From: Gemmatimonadaceae bacterium
GTDB taxonomy: Bacteria; Gemmatimonadota; Gemmatimonadetes; Gemmatimonadales; Gemmatimonadaceae
Length of the DNA stretch: 64,000 nt
NCBI GenBank assembly: GCA_019637355.1
Contig: JAHBVT010000001.1
Coordinates: forward strand, 124,001 to 188,000
Direction: 5' to 3'
Both the position numbers and the translations under genes were made by a program. Below the pieces are notes generated by a model that ran no database searches, was not told the origin of the DNA, and saw only the letters and a list, made by a program, of their open reading frames with translations. Of the stretch, positions 43,053-52,079 are shown in pieces (the first letter of the stretch is position 1; each line of letters opens with the position of its first letter).

Positions 43053-44702
43053 ATGACGTCAGCGTTCCGCGTAGGACTTGCCGTGCTTGTCGGGCTGCTG
43101 GGCGCACCGGTTGCAGCGGTCGCTCAACAGTCGCGTTTTGACGTCACCGAGGCAACGATCGCCGGCGTACACACCGAGCTCGCGGCGGGGCGGCTCAGCT
43201 GCCGAGCGCTCGTGCAAGCGTACCTCGACCGCATCGCTGCGTACGACAAGCGCGGCCCGGCGCTCAACGCCATCCAGACGCTGCATCCGCGGGCGCTGGC
43301 GATCGCAGACTCGCTTGATGCAGTCGCAGGCAGCGGTGCCACCCGCGGTCCGCTGCACTGCGTGCCGGTGCTGGTGAAGGACCAGGTCGAGACCAAGTCG
43401 ATGCGCACCACCTACGGCTCGGCGTTGTTCAAGGACTTCGTGCCGCAACGTGATGCGACGATCGTCACTCGTTTGCAGGACGCCGGCGCGATCATCCTCG
43501 CCAAGACCACGATGGGCGAGTTCGCGCAGCGCTACGTGGGCTCGGGCTCTGGCATCATCCGCAACGCTTACGATCCCCGTCGCAACCCGAGCGGTTCCTC
43601 AGGCGGTTCGGCGACGGGCGTCGCCGCCAACTTCGGTCTCGTCGGCATCGGCGAGGACACCGGTGGCTCAATTCGTGGCCCCGCGGCTGTCAGCTCACTC
43701 GTCGGCCTGCGCCCCACGCTGCAGCTCGTCAGCCGCCACGGGATGATGCCAGCCTCGCCGACGCAGGACACGATGGGCCCGATGACGCGCACGGTGGCCG
43801 ATGCCGCTGCAGTGCTGGACGTCATCGCCGGCTACGACCCGAAGGATCCGATCACGGCCTATACCGTCGGACAGGTACCGTCATCCTACGCGCACGCGCT
43901 GTCCACGGACGCCCTACGCGGCGCGCGCATCGGGGTGCTGCGCATCCCGCGCGACACCGCGCTCACCCGCACGCCGGCGCGCGACTCGCTGCTGCGCGCC
44001 GACACGGCCCTCGCCCGTCGCGACAGCGTCACGCGCGAGAACGCCGCCGAGTTCGCGAAGGTGCGTCCGCTCTTCGAGGCATCCATCGCGCAGTTGCGCG
44101 CGCTCGGCGCTGACATCGTGGACTCGCTCAGCGTGCCGCGCGTACAAGGTGCCGGCGGCAACGACTATGAGACCGAGGCCGCGACGGACGCGTACCTCGC
44201 GCAGCACCCGAACGCGCCGTACAAGACGTTGCGCGAGATCATCCTCGCAGGCGAGGTGAACCCCTGGCGCGCACGCTCGCTGATCGGGTCCATCGGGCGC
44301 TCGGTGGACGAGCCCGGCTTCGGCACGATGCTGCGCCGCCGCGAGGAGTTCCGCGTGGCGATGCTACAGCTGATGGCCGAGCACCGGCTTGATGCCCTGA
44401 TCTACGCGACCTACGACGCCGCGCCGATGCTCATCGCGAACGATGTGCTGACCAACCCGCGGCCGAACGACCGCTACAGCTTGGGCGACAACCGTGGCTT
44501 GAGCCCGACGCTCGGCTGGCCCGCGCTGACGGTGCCGATGGGCTTCACGGTGGACGGACTGCCGGCGGGGCTCGAGTTCCTCGGGCGGCCGTTCACGGAG
44601 GCGCAGCTGCTGGGCTTCGGGTACGCGTACGAGCAGGCGACGAAGCACCGGCGGCCGAGTCCGGTGGTGCCGCCGTTGCCGGGACGCTCGACGCGGGACT
44701 GA
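43053..44702 (+). CDS. Exported amidase-signature (AS) family enzyme
   Basis: 549 residues; the ATG at 43053 is preferred (a GTG is one codon upstream) with GAGG shortly before. Signal peptide VGLAVLVGLLGAPVAAVAQ. The Ser-Ser-Lys triad is present: catalytic Lys in VPVLVKDQVETK, cis-Ser in PSGSSGGSATGVAANFG and nucleophile Ser in GEDTGGSIRGPAAVSSLVG. An insertion (about 285-345) with charged helices is longer than in GatA. It hydrolyses an unknown amide in the periplasm; it is not GatA because it is exported and no gatBC is near. It is divergent from the VPS10-like gene across about 100 bp. Confidence 0.9.
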   Translation: MTSAFRVGLAVLVGLLGAPVAAVAQQSRFDVTEATIAGVHTELAAGRLSCRALVQAYLDRIAAYDKRGPALNAIQTLHPRALAIADSLDAVAGSGATRGPLHCVPVLVKDQVETKSMRTTYGSALFKDFVPQRDATIVTRLQDAGAIILAKTTMGEFAQRYVGSGSGIIRNAYDPRRNPSGSSGGSATGVAANFGLVGIGEDTGGSIRGPAAVSSLVGLRPTLQLVSRHGMMPASPTQDTMGPMTRTVADAAAVLDVIAGYDPKDPITAYTVGQVPSSYAHALSTDALRGARIGVLRIPRDTALTRTPARDSLLRADTALARRDSVTRENAAEFAKVRPLFEASIAQLRALGADIVDSLSVPRVQGAGGNDYETEAATDAYLAQHPNAPYKTLREIILAGEVNPWRARSLIGSIGRSVDEPGFGTMLRRREEFRVAMLQLMAEHRLDALIYATYDAAPMLIANDVLTNPRPNDRYSLGDNRGLSPTLGWPALTVPMGFTVDGLPAGLEFLGRPFTEAQLLGFGYAYEQATKHRRPSPVVPPLPGRSTRD

Positions 44703-44714
44703 ACGCTTCCCGCG

Positions 44715-46409
44715 TCAGCAGCGCTCGATGTCGAACGCGAAGCGCCGCACCATCGGCTGCGCCTCGCCTCGGTGCTCGTCCACGTCGTGCGAGAACACGA
44801 GCAGGGTGTCCCCGCGGAACTCGACCCAAGGCTGCGGATCGGTGTCTACCGGCACCGTCACCTCCCCGCAGCTGACGCCGATGCCGAGTTTGACCACGGC
44901 GACCTGCAGGCTACCCGACATCCGGTCGCCGAGAAACTCCTGGTCGAGGGTGACGATCGCGATCCGGCCGTCGGAGAGCGCGCGCAGCCGGAAGGGGAAT
45001 GACGCTTTGTAGGCCGCGCGCATCCCCGATTCGGGGTCGTCGTCGCGCACCGCGTCGAGCAGGTCACGCATCGCGCCGCGCCGCGCGATGGCTGGGACGT
45101 GCACGCTGTCGTACGGCCCGCCAAACGGCCCGACGAAGAGGTAGTCCGAGCCTTGGATGAAGACCGCAATCCGGTCGTCGCCGACGGGCGCCGCAGCGAC
45201 GAATGTGAGCATCATATCCACGATGCGGCTGCGACCGAGTTGGCTGGGAAAGGGGCCGCCGTACTCGAGCGAGTCCGACGCGTTGCGGTATCGCGCGATG
45301 GAACTGCGGCGATCACGGTCAACGTTCCTGGCATAGATGACGCCGTCATACGCAGCGAATGCGGCCGTCATCGGACCCTGTGTTCGGATCCACGCCTCGC
45401 GCGGCCGCGCGAGCTCGAGCACCTTGAGCCGCGTGCCGTCGCTGACGGCCCAGTGCCGTTCGTCGTAGCGCATCACGCCGTACGGGCCCGCGCTCCACTC
45501 TCCCGGGCCTTCGCCGCGCCGTCCGATCTCGCGAAGCCGGCGGCCGTCCGCATCGAAGACCACCAGACTCCCGCGCTGGCGATCGGCGACGAGGTACTCG
45601 CCGGCATCCGTCACGTTGAAGCCGCCGATCGCGCCTAAGGCGGTGCGCCCGGAGTCTTCGAGCGCCGTCTCACTGACGAGGCGCAGGCTCAGCGACGGCT
45701 CGCGCACCGCGCCGGTAACCAGCTGCACGTACGACGACATCACGCGCGCCCAAGCTGCGCTGAACCCCACCGGCACCATCAACGCGTGCACCAGCACGAA
45801 GAACCCCAGCGACATCGGATACGCGAGGCGTCGCTCGCCGGCGCGTCGGTCCGCGATGATCAACGCAACGAGGATGACCTCGGCGGTCACGAAGCTGCCG
45901 TGCAGCGCCACCATAAAGTCGGCGCCGAGCGACGCGTAGAGCCGTGTGAGCGCGGGGGGGAATCCCAGCAGGACCGTCGCCGCCATCAGGCGCTTGTGTG
46001 CGGCGGGGCGCCGGATGTTGCGCAGGGCCAGCACCACCAACAGCACGAGGAAGGCGAGCATCGGGAGGTCGATGAAGGCCAGCAGCGGCGGCAGGAACGG
46101 CGGAATATTCGGATTGGCGAACATCATCGCCACCATCTGCAGCGCAGAGACCACCATCACCGGCAGCAGGACCAGTGCCCCGTACGCCACGCGCCGGTGC
46201 CAGCGCACCAAGCCGCGCGACATCAGCCACGACTGCAGCGCCAGCGCCACGACCCACAGCGTCGCCGTGATGCCGTGCATCGTGTGCGCAGCACTCCCGC
46301 CGCCCATCGGGCGGACGAACGACTGCCAGAATCCCGCGGCGACGACTGCCAGCGCCGCGAGGAAGTACCAGTGCGCGTGGCGGTAGCTGGCAGGGGGCGG
46401 TGTGGTCAC
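44715..46409 (-). CDS. Fusion of a DUF2306-like membrane domain with a six-bladed beta-propeller
   Basis: 564 residues from the GTG at 46409 (TTPPPASYRHAHWYFL); no clear Shine-Dalgarno. Residues about 15-235 form six to seven helices with membrane histidines (HAHWYF, HTMHGITATLWVVALALQSWL, RGLVRWHRRVAYG), resembling DUF2306/cytochrome-b561-type four-helix cores. The rest (about 240-564) reads as a six-bladed beta-propeller of the 6-bladed/NHL kind (VSETALEDSGRTALGAIGGF, GSLVVFDADGRRLREIGRRGEGPGEW, WIRTQGPMTAAFAAYDGVIY, PWVEFRGDTLLVFSHDV). A Cys pair may bridge the propeller. The function is unknown. It follows the VOC gene by 23 bp. Confidence 0.72.
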   Translation of the reverse strand: MTTPPPASYRHAHWYFLAALAVVAAGFWQSFVRPMGGGSAAHTMHGITATLWVVALALQSWLMSRGLVRWHRRVAYGALVLLPVMVVSALQMVAMMFANPNIPPFLPPLLAFIDLPMLAFLVLLVVLALRNIRRPAAHKRLMAATVLLGFPPALTRLYASLGADFMVALHGSFVTAEVILVALIIADRRAGERRLAYPMSLGFFVLVHALMVPVGFSAAWARVMSSYVQLVTGAVREPSLSLRLVSETALEDSGRTALGAIGGFNVTDAGEYLVADRQRGSLVVFDADGRRLREIGRRGEGPGEWSAGPYGVMRYDERHWAVSDGTRLKVLELARPREAWIRTQGPMTAAFAAYDGVIYARNVDRDRRSSIARYRNASDSLEYGGPFPSQLGRSRIVDMMLTFVAAAPVGDDRIAVFIQGSDYLFVGPFGGPYDSVHVPAIARRGAMRDLLDAVRDDDPESGMRAAYKASFPFRLRALSDGRIAIVTLDQEFLGDRMSGSLQVAVVKLGIGVSCGEVTVPVDTDPQPWVEFRGDTLLVFSHDVDEHRGEAQPMVRRFAFDIERC

Positions 46410-46432
46410 GCGCTGGGGTTCATCGACGATGC

Positions 46433-46813
46433 CTATCGTGGTTGCTCCGCTGTCTGATACATCGAGAGCACGTATCCATCGGGATCTGCGAACTCGGCCG
46501 ACCATCCGCCGGGGGCGTGGCTCACGGGCGTGATGATCTTGGTCCCCGCCGAGGCCAGGCGCTGCACCGCGCCGTCGATACCGCCTTCGCGGAGGTCGAA
46601 GACGACAATCGGTGAGTTGCCCGGCCGCACTTCGCCGAAGAAGAAGATCAAATCCACGTTGCCAGGGATGGGCGCGTTCAGCCACGGCCGGCCTTCGCCG
46701 TCGTCCGGCATCCGCTCGATGTTCAGGCCGATGACATCGCGATAGAATCGCTCGGTGCGGTCGATGTCCGAGACATAGAAGAACAGGTTGCCGATGCGAG
46801 GTGACGGAATCAC
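46433..46813 (-). CDS. VOC-family (glyoxalase/bleomycin-resistance-like) protein
   Basis: 126 residues, one vicinal-oxygen-chelate unit made of two beta-alpha-beta-beta-beta modules (RIGNLFFYVSDIDRTERFYRDVIGLN ... GWSAEFADPDGYVLSMYQT). The C-terminal Glu of FADPDGY-type motifs is replaced (VLSMYQ), so metal-dependent activity is uncertain. The ATG overlaps the stop of the frameshifted sigma-like gene (ATGA). It could be a small-molecule-binding protein or a minor enzyme; context gives no substrate. Confidence 0.85.
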   Translation of the reverse strand: MIPSPRIGNLFFYVSDIDRTERFYRDVIGLNIERMPDDGEGRPWLNAPIPGNVDLIFFFGEVRPGNSPIVVFDLREGGIDGAVQRLASAGTKIITPVSHAPGGWSAEFADPDGYVLSMYQTAEQPR

Positions 46814-47531
46814 GGGCGAGCTCCAAGCGAAGGGTGATGGGCCGATGTGCCCATCTCTCTGTTGCCGCCGACCGGCAGAACGTGAGCATCGGCTGACCCG
46901 AGCGCAATCAGGTGGCCATCGGGATCGACGGTGCCGACGCCCCTACGGTGGCGCACGATGGGAAGCAGGGCTCGGCGGATCAAGCTGACGGGGAGTGAGC
47001 CTGATTCATCCTGCGTGACATCCAAGCCCTTGTGCAGCAATCGCTTGCGGAGTGCTCGAATACGCTGCCGCAGCGTTGCCGGATCGGCCAGGCGATCTCG
47101 TCGCGATCGTGTCCCGCGAGTGCAAGCTGGGCGACGGCGCGGAGGGCCGGAGGCAGCGTCGCGATGGCAGGGTGAGCGCACCACGCGGCTGGGGTCCGGC
47201 GCTCGGCGCGGGCGAGTGCTTCCACCACGTCGCGCTCGGCATCACTGTCGCGTTGCGCACTCCACGCGTCCTCACGCACGCGTCGGCGGTGGGCGCTGCG
47301 TGCGTGCATCGCCCCAAGGTGCCGAATCGTGCCGACGAGCCAACGTTGGTTCGCTTCGCTCGTCAGGTCTGCGCGATCTGCCCGGACGGCGGCAAGCAGC
47401 GCATCGTGGAGCAAGTCCTCTGCGTCCGCGGGGTATCGCGATGCGAGAGCGGCCGTTCGTCGCAATGTTCGCCACGGGTCCTGATCCTCGTGGCCTGCGC
47501 TGCCCACACTGCGGGAACCGCTACGGCTCAT
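46810..47531 (-). pseudogene. Frameshifted ECF-like sigma factor gene
   Basis: The first 146 or so residues (from ATG 47531) read as an ECF-like sigma factor: region 2 around ADAEDLLHDALLAAVRADRADL and RWLVGTIRHLGAMHAR, and the beginning of region 4 (LPPALRAVAQLALAGHDRDEIA). At about 47091 the reading frame shifts; the other frame continues the helix-turn-helix (LADPATLRQRIRALRKRLLHKGLD) and a 65-residue tail, ending at 46810 in overlap with the VOC gene. One extra C in the CC run at 47091-47092 (minus strand) would restore a single protein of about 240 residues. It is a disabled gene, a recent mutation or an assembly error. The start overlaps the DinB stop by 11 bp. Confidence 0.72.
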
Positions 47532-47982
47532 CGCCGCTCGGCCCGTAGATCTGCGGCACGGTAGATCCCATCGGCCTTAGATACGTGGTGATTTGTCCGC
47601 GATGATGCACGAGGTCGAACAGGAAGCTCCAGGCCATCGGCGCCGCCGGCCGCTGGTTCCCGAAGAACTCGAGCGTGCCGTTCCAGCGCTCCGGCGGCAG
47701 ATCGCGCCAGCGCTGGGGCATTCCGGCGCTCTGGTGTTCGTAGGCAGCGATGATCTCACGCATCGTCGCGGGCATCGGCGGCGGCGCCCAGTCCGCCTTC
47801 CCCGTCTCCAGCGCTTCGATGATCATCTTCTCCTCGCAGAAGATCTGCCACGCGATCTGCTGCGCGGTGCGCGACTTCGGGTCGGGCCGATAGTCGGACC
47901 TTTCCGGAATGCGCGCGATCACCTTACCGGTCGTCGCCGTCTCGTGCGTCCAGAACTTGGTAAACAGTGCCTGCTCGTCCAC
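47521..47982 (-). CDS. DinB-like/DUF664 four-helix protein
   Basis: 153 residues from the GTG at 47982, preferred because AGGAG lies 7 bp upstream; the GTG two codons earlier is too close to it. DinB/YfiT superfamily four-helix bundle, with the usual three-histidine metal set likely reduced: HETATTGKVIARIP, FCEEKMIIEALE and FLFDLVHHRGQITTYLRPMG (the last HHRGQ is typical). Members include thiol-dependent transferases (bacillithiol or mycothiol S-transferases); the substrate is unknown. It is divergent from abgT over 160 bp. Confidence 0.8.
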   Translation of the reverse strand: MDEQALFTKFWTHETATTGKVIARIPERSDYRPDPKSRTAQQIAWQIFCEEKMIIEALETGKADWAPPPMPATMREIIAAYEHQSAGMPQRWRDLPPERWNGTLEFFGNQRPAAPMAWSFLFDLVHHRGQITTYLRPMGSTVPQIYGPSGDEP

Positions 47983-48142
47983 GTCCACACTCCTCGGGCG
48001 AATGCGCTGCGCCGTCGTCGGCGCGCCGCAATCTTGTCCCTCTCCGCTGTGCTCTGCAAGTTGGGGATGAACGGTTGATCCCACTGCGACCTCACGTCGC
48101 TCACGCGGTATCTTCTCCCGCACCCCAACCCGAGCCCCCCGG

Positions 48143-49696
48143 ATGACCGCACCCACGCAGGCGACGCCCCCTCGCGGCTGGCTGAACCGCGCCCTCGATG
48201 CCGTCGAGCGCGTGGGCAACAAGCTGCCGGATCCCGCGATGCTCTTCCTGCTCGCGATGCTGATCACTTGGGTGGCCTCGTGGCTGCTCTCGGGGGTCGC
48301 GTTCACGGACGTCGACCCGCGCAGCAACGCGCCGATCGAGATCCGCAATATGCTGGAGGGCCGGTCGCTCACGACGTTTATGGCGGAGATGGTCCGCACC
48401 TTCGTGAACTTCCCGCCACTGGGCGTCGTGCTCGTCGCGATGCTGGGCCTCGGCGTCGCGGAGCATACGGGGTTCATCAAGGCATCACTGCGGGCCGCGC
48501 TGTCCATCACGCCGCGGGCGCTGCTCACCCCGTCGGTAATCTCGGTGGGCGTGCTCAGCCACGTCGCGGTGGATGCGGGCTACGTGCTCGTCATCCCGCT
48601 GGGCGGCATCATCTTCTACGCGGCAGGCCGTCACCCGCTCGCCGGCATCGCCGCCGCCTTCGCCGGCGTCTCCGGCGGGTTCTCGGCGACCTACTTCGTG
48701 CCCTCCAGCCTCGACCCGCTGCTGGCCGGCCTCACGCAGACGGCCGCCCAACTGCGCGACCCAAGCGTCGTCATCAATCCGCTCAACAACTACTACTTCA
48801 CGACGGCCTCGACGTTTCTCATCGTGGCCGTCGGCTGGATCCTCACGGACTTGGTGATCGAGCCGCGACTGCGGCGCACGGAGGTGGATGGCGACGCGTC
48901 GGAGATCTCGACCTTCGAGGATCTCACCAGTGAGGAGAAGCGCGGCCTCGGCTTCTCCGCATTGGCGATGCTGGTCGCGCTGGGGCTATTCATTTGGTCG
49001 CTGCTGCCCGAGACCTCGCCGTGGCGCTTCGCCGACACCGGCGAGTTGACGCACTCCCGTGCGCCGCTGATGCAGAGTATCGTCGGGCTGATCTTTGTGT
49101 TCTTCCTCATCCCCGGCGTCGTGTTCGGATACGCCGCCGGCACCGTGAAGACGCACCGTGACGTGATCGCAGCGATGGCCAAGGCGATGAGCGGGATGGG
49201 CTACTACGTGGTGATGGCGTTCTTCTGCGCGCAGTTCATCTATGCCTTCGGCCAGAGCAACATCGGGGCCCTGCTCGCCGTCAAGGGCGCGCAAGCCCTC
49301 CGGGATTTCGGCCTGCCGATGGCCGCGACGCTCGTGGGCATCGTGTTCCTCTCCGGCTTCGTGAACCTGCTCGTGGGCTCGGCGTCTGCGAAGTGGGCGC
49401 TGATCGGCGCCGTGATGGTGCCGATGTTGATGGAGCTGGGCGTCTCGCCCGACCTTACGCAGGCGGCGTACCGCGTCGGCGACTCGTCCACCAACATCAT
49501 CACGCCGCTGCTGCCGTACTTCCCGCTCATCGTCGTGTTCTGCCGCCGCTACGTGAAGTCCAGCGGCATCGGCACCTTGGTCGCGATGATGCTGCCGTAC
49601 TCCGTCACGCTGCTGGTGGTGTGGACGGCGTTCCTGATCGGGTTCTGGCTCTCGGGCTATCCGCTGGGGCTCGGCGCGAGCTATACCTACCCCTAG
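48143..49696 (+). CDS. abgT: AbgT-family transporter
   Basis: 517 residues, about eleven hydrophobic segments including two re-entrant hairpins. The family pattern is clear: RVGNKLPDPAMLFLLAMLITWVASW, NFPPLGVVLVAMLGLGVAEHTGFIKA, SHVAVDAGYVLVIPLGGIIFYAAGRHPLAGIAAAFAGVSGGFSA, FCAQFIYAFGQSNIGALLAVKGAQ, SASAKWALIGAVMVPML and GDSSTNIITPLLPYFPLIVVFC. AbgT proteins export sulfonamides or import p-aminobenzoyl-glutamate, usually with H+ or Na+. A TATCTT -10-like element lies 28 bp upstream of the ATG and a hairpin terminator follows the stop. Confidence 0.95.
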   Translation: MTAPTQATPPRGWLNRALDAVERVGNKLPDPAMLFLLAMLITWVASWLLSGVAFTDVDPRSNAPIEIRNMLEGRSLTTFMAEMVRTFVNFPPLGVVLVAMLGLGVAEHTGFIKASLRAALSITPRALLTPSVISVGVLSHVAVDAGYVLVIPLGGIIFYAAGRHPLAGIAAAFAGVSGGFSATYFVPSSLDPLLAGLTQTAAQLRDPSVVINPLNNYYFTTASTFLIVAVGWILTDLVIEPRLRRTEVDGDASEISTFEDLTSEEKRGLGFSALAMLVALGLFIWSLLPETSPWRFADTGELTHSRAPLMQSIVGLIFVFFLIPGVVFGYAAGTVKTHRDVIAAMAKAMSGMGYYVVMAFFCAQFIYAFGQSNIGALLAVKGAQALRDFGLPMAATLVGIVFLSGFVNLLVGSASAKWALIGAVMVPMLMELGVSPDLTQAAYRVGDSSTNIITPLLPYFPLIVVFCRRYVKSSGIGTLVAMMLPYSVTLLVVWTAFLIGFWLSGYPLGLGASYTYP

Positions 49697-49771
49697 GCCT
49701 TGTGCGCCATTCCACCGCAGCGGATGGGTGAATTGCCGGACACCCCGGGCGAAGGCTGGGGTACACATTGG

Positions 49772-49806
49772 CAGAAGGACCGTCGCCGCTCGCGGCGGTC
49801 CTTCTG
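49772..49806 (+). terminator. Terminator hairpin after abgT
   Basis: CAGAAGGACCG (49772-49782) pairs with CGGTCCTTCTG (49796-49806); a short CCG/CGG pairing extends into the loop. It lies 75 bp past the abgT stop and before the universal-stress gene. Confidence 0.65.
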
Positions 49807-49831
49807 ACCGATGCGGTCCTAGGAGGCGCCT

Positions 49832-50734
49832 ATGTATTCCGACATTCTCGTTCCGCTTGACGGCTCCCCGCTCAGCGCACGTGCGCTGGCCTACGCCATT
49901 CCCGTGGCAGAACAGCACAACGCACGATTGCACCTGCTGCACGTCGCGGCACCGAGCACGCAGCCGTTCGTGCACATCGCGCGTCCGACGCGCGACCCGT
50001 CCGTGGACGAGGCCTGGCTTGCCGAGGATCGCAAGGCGGTGGAGCGCATCGCCAAGCGCGCGCGCAAACAGACGGCGGTGTCCATTGAGTTGGAGTTCCG
50101 CAGCGGACGCGCCGCGGCGGAGATTGCGGCATACGCGCGGGAGAACCGTATCGGGCTGATTGTGATGTGCACGCACGGCAAGGGTGGCTTCGAACGCCTC
50201 TGGCTCGGCAGCGTGACCGACGCCGTGCTGCGCGACCTGCCCGCGCCGCTGCTGCTGGTGCGGGGCGCCCGCGGCGTGAGTGCGCCGGAGCCAGGCGCAG
50301 CGCTGTTCCCTCGGGTGCTCGTGGCGCTCGACGGCTCGCCGAATGCCGAGCGTGCGCTCGACGCGGTGGCGGCGCTTGTGGGACAGACTCCCGTGTCACT
50401 AACCTTGCTGAGCGTCCTGAACCCAGTGATGGCGATGGGTGCCAAGAGCTTCCCTTCGCCCGCCGAACGGGACCTCTGCGCCGAGTACCTCGAGCCGCTG
50501 GCGCAGCGGCACCGGACGCCGGCGCGTTCCGTGGAGGTTGAGACGGCGGTGACGGCGAACGTGGGGCGGGGAATCGTGGCGCACGCTGCCAAGCACGACG
50601 CGTCCCTGATCGCGTTGGCGACGCAGGGGCTGAGCGGCGTGCAGCGCGCCGTGGTCGGGAGCGTGGCAGACAAGCTGATTCGCACTGCGCCGATGCCGGT
50701 GCTTGTCGTGCCGAGTGGAGCCGCGAGCAACTAA
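49832..50734 (+). CDS. Tandem universal stress protein (UspA x2)
   Basis: 300 residues with a perfect Shine-Dalgarno AGGAGG five bases before the ATG. Two Usp domains: 1-145 (YSDILVPLDGSPLSARALAYA, GLIVMCTHGKGGFERLWLGSVTDAVLRDLPAPLLLVRG) and 155-298 (FPRVLVALDGSPNAERALDAV, SLIALATQGLSGVQRAVVGSVADKLIRTAPMPVLVVPSG). Both carry the GxxGxxxxxxxG(S)-type ATP-binding loop (G2xG9xGS), so ATP binding is likely. Tandem Usps act in stress or stationary survival, with no known enzyme activity. The gene stands alone on its strand. Confidence 0.93.
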   Translation: MYSDILVPLDGSPLSARALAYAIPVAEQHNARLHLLHVAAPSTQPFVHIARPTRDPSVDEAWLAEDRKAVERIAKRARKQTAVSIELEFRSGRAAAEIAAYARENRIGLIVMCTHGKGGFERLWLGSVTDAVLRDLPAPLLLVRGARGVSAPEPGAALFPRVLVALDGSPNAERALDAVAALVGQTPVSLTLLSVLNPVMAMGAKSFPSPAERDLCAEYLEPLAQRHRTPARSVEVETAVTANVGRGIVAHAAKHDASLIALATQGLSGVQRAVVGSVADKLIRTAPMPVLVVPSGAASN

Positions 50735-50765
50735 CGTCGTTGGATGCGGTACTGCGCGCTGAGCT

Positions 50766-51116
50766 CTACGCCCGCAGGATCTTCTCCATCGGCCGTCCCT
50801 TGGCCAACTCGTCAACGAGCTTGTCCAACTGCCGGATCTTCTTCATCAGCGGATCCTCGACCTCCTCCACCCGGACGCCGCAGACTACGCCGGTGATCAA
50901 CTTGCGCTTGGGATGCATCCGCGGCGCGCCGGCGAAGAACTCCTTGACGCTGGCGCCGGCGGCGAGCGCGCGGTCGAGGCCGGTCTGGTCGTAGCCGGTG
51001 AGCCAGCGGATGACCTCGTCGACTTCGTCCTTGCTGCGTCCCTTGCGCTCGGCCTTGTGCACGAGGTGCGGGTAGACGCCGGAGAACTTCATCGCGTAGA
51101 TGCGGTGCGGGGGCAT
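50766..51116 (-). CDS. DUF2200 family protein
   Basis: 116 residues. The family pattern is complete: [103 protein letters not shown]2200 is widespread in bacteria and small (about 115 residues) but has no assigned function. It lies 24 bp downstream of the exported beta-barrel-like gene on the same strand and may share its message. Confidence 0.92.
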   Translation of the reverse strand: MPPHRIYAMKFSGVYPHLVHKAERKGRSKDEVDEVIRWLTGYDQTGLDRALAAGASVKEFFAGAPRMHPKRKLITGVVCGVRVEEVEDPLMKKIRQLDKLVDELAKGRPMEKILRA

Positions 51117-51140
51117 TGCGTCTCCTCGCCGGCGTGGCGG

Positions 51141-51884
51141 CTAGTGCCCGCCTTGGAACGTGTGCACCAGTCGGAACGCCGCGAACGACTGCTGCGTCCC
51201 CGCGCTGGCCGCGATGCCGATGCCGCCCTGCGCGGCCCAAGCGCCACGATGCCAATGCAGTTGCGGAATCAATCTAATGGTCGGGTTGTCGGTGCGCGGA
51301 CTCTCCACGTTCACCTCCAGCCCGAGCGTGACCTTCGGCAACTCGGCGAAGAGCGTCGCGTTGCCAAGCCAGGCCCAGTACTCCTCACTGCGGTCGAGCA
51401 GGCCGGCGCCGTACTTGGCGCCCTGCAGGAACGACAGGCTCCACGTCGGCGTGAAGCGCAGCGCGCCCACGTATAGCAGGGAGATGTCGTAGCCGTCGTC
51501 GATGCCGGAACGCTCGCCGATGACCTGCGTGCCGTGGATGTAGCGGCCGGGCAGGGGCGTACCAAAGGTCAGCTGCGTCATCAGCTTCACCGCCTCCACG
51601 TGACCGCGGTCCATCGCGAGTTCGATCTCGAGACCGACGCCGTCAGCAACGATCCACTCCACTTCGGGATTCCAATAGAACTTGTCGCGACCGGACTTGA
51701 AGTCGTGCCTGACGAGGGCGTTGACCTCGACCTCGCCCTTGCGGGCGCCGAGCCCCCGGACGAGATCGAAGAGCAGGGGTTCGGGGACGTCTGGGTTGCG
51801 GTCGGTGGCCCGCTGGGCGGCGGCCGGAGCGGACAGCAGGGCGAGCGCGAACAACGTCGCGGTAGCGGCGAAAACGGGATGCAC
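51141..51884 (-). CDS. Exported, probably outer-membrane beta-barrel protein
   Basis: 247 residues from the GTG at 51884 that begins the signal peptide (VFAATATLFALALLSAPAAAQR). The mature part is rich in alternating hydrophobic strands and aromatic residues (FYWNPEVEWIVADGVGLEIELAMDRG, YDISLLYVGALRFTPTWSLSFLQGAKYGAGLLD, TLFAELPKVTLGLEVNVE, GIAASAGTQQSFAAFRLVHTFQGG), ending in a strand, which suits a small outer-membrane barrel. I recognise no specific family. It is divergent from the 2-oxoacid oxidoreductase operon over about 160-190 bp. Confidence 0.62.
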   Translation of the reverse strand: MHPVFAATATLFALALLSAPAAAQRATDRNPDVPEPLLFDLVRGLGARKGEVEVNALVRHDFKSGRDKFYWNPEVEWIVADGVGLEIELAMDRGHVEAVKLMTQLTFGTPLPGRYIHGTQVIGERSGIDDGYDISLLYVGALRFTPTWSLSFLQGAKYGAGLLDRSEEYWAWLGNATLFAELPKVTLGLEVNVESPRTDNPTIRLIPQLHWHRGAWAAQGGIGIAASAGTQQSFAAFRLVHTFQGGH

Positions 51885-51915
51885 GATGTGGGGCGGTGGG
51901 GGCGCGGGAGCGAGA

Positions 51916-51931
51916 TCTCGCGAACGCGAGA
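51916..51931. promoter_or_regulatory. Short palindrome in the divergent region
   Basis: TCTCGCG-AA-CGCGAGA is a perfect 7-bp dyad between the exported-protein gene and the oxidoreductase operon. It may be an operator for either side; the evidence is symmetry and position only. Confidence 0.3.
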
Positions 51932-52079
51932 GAGATGATCTCCAATACCCCGAGTGTCGGCGCGGGGTTCGCGCCTGCCGCCAGGACACCCCCCACGGTG
52001 GACCGGAGAATCCCCTCCTTGCCGACCGCCCCCAGAGAGGCGAACCTTGCTAGACCTCCTCCCGAAGGAATGGCGCCGA

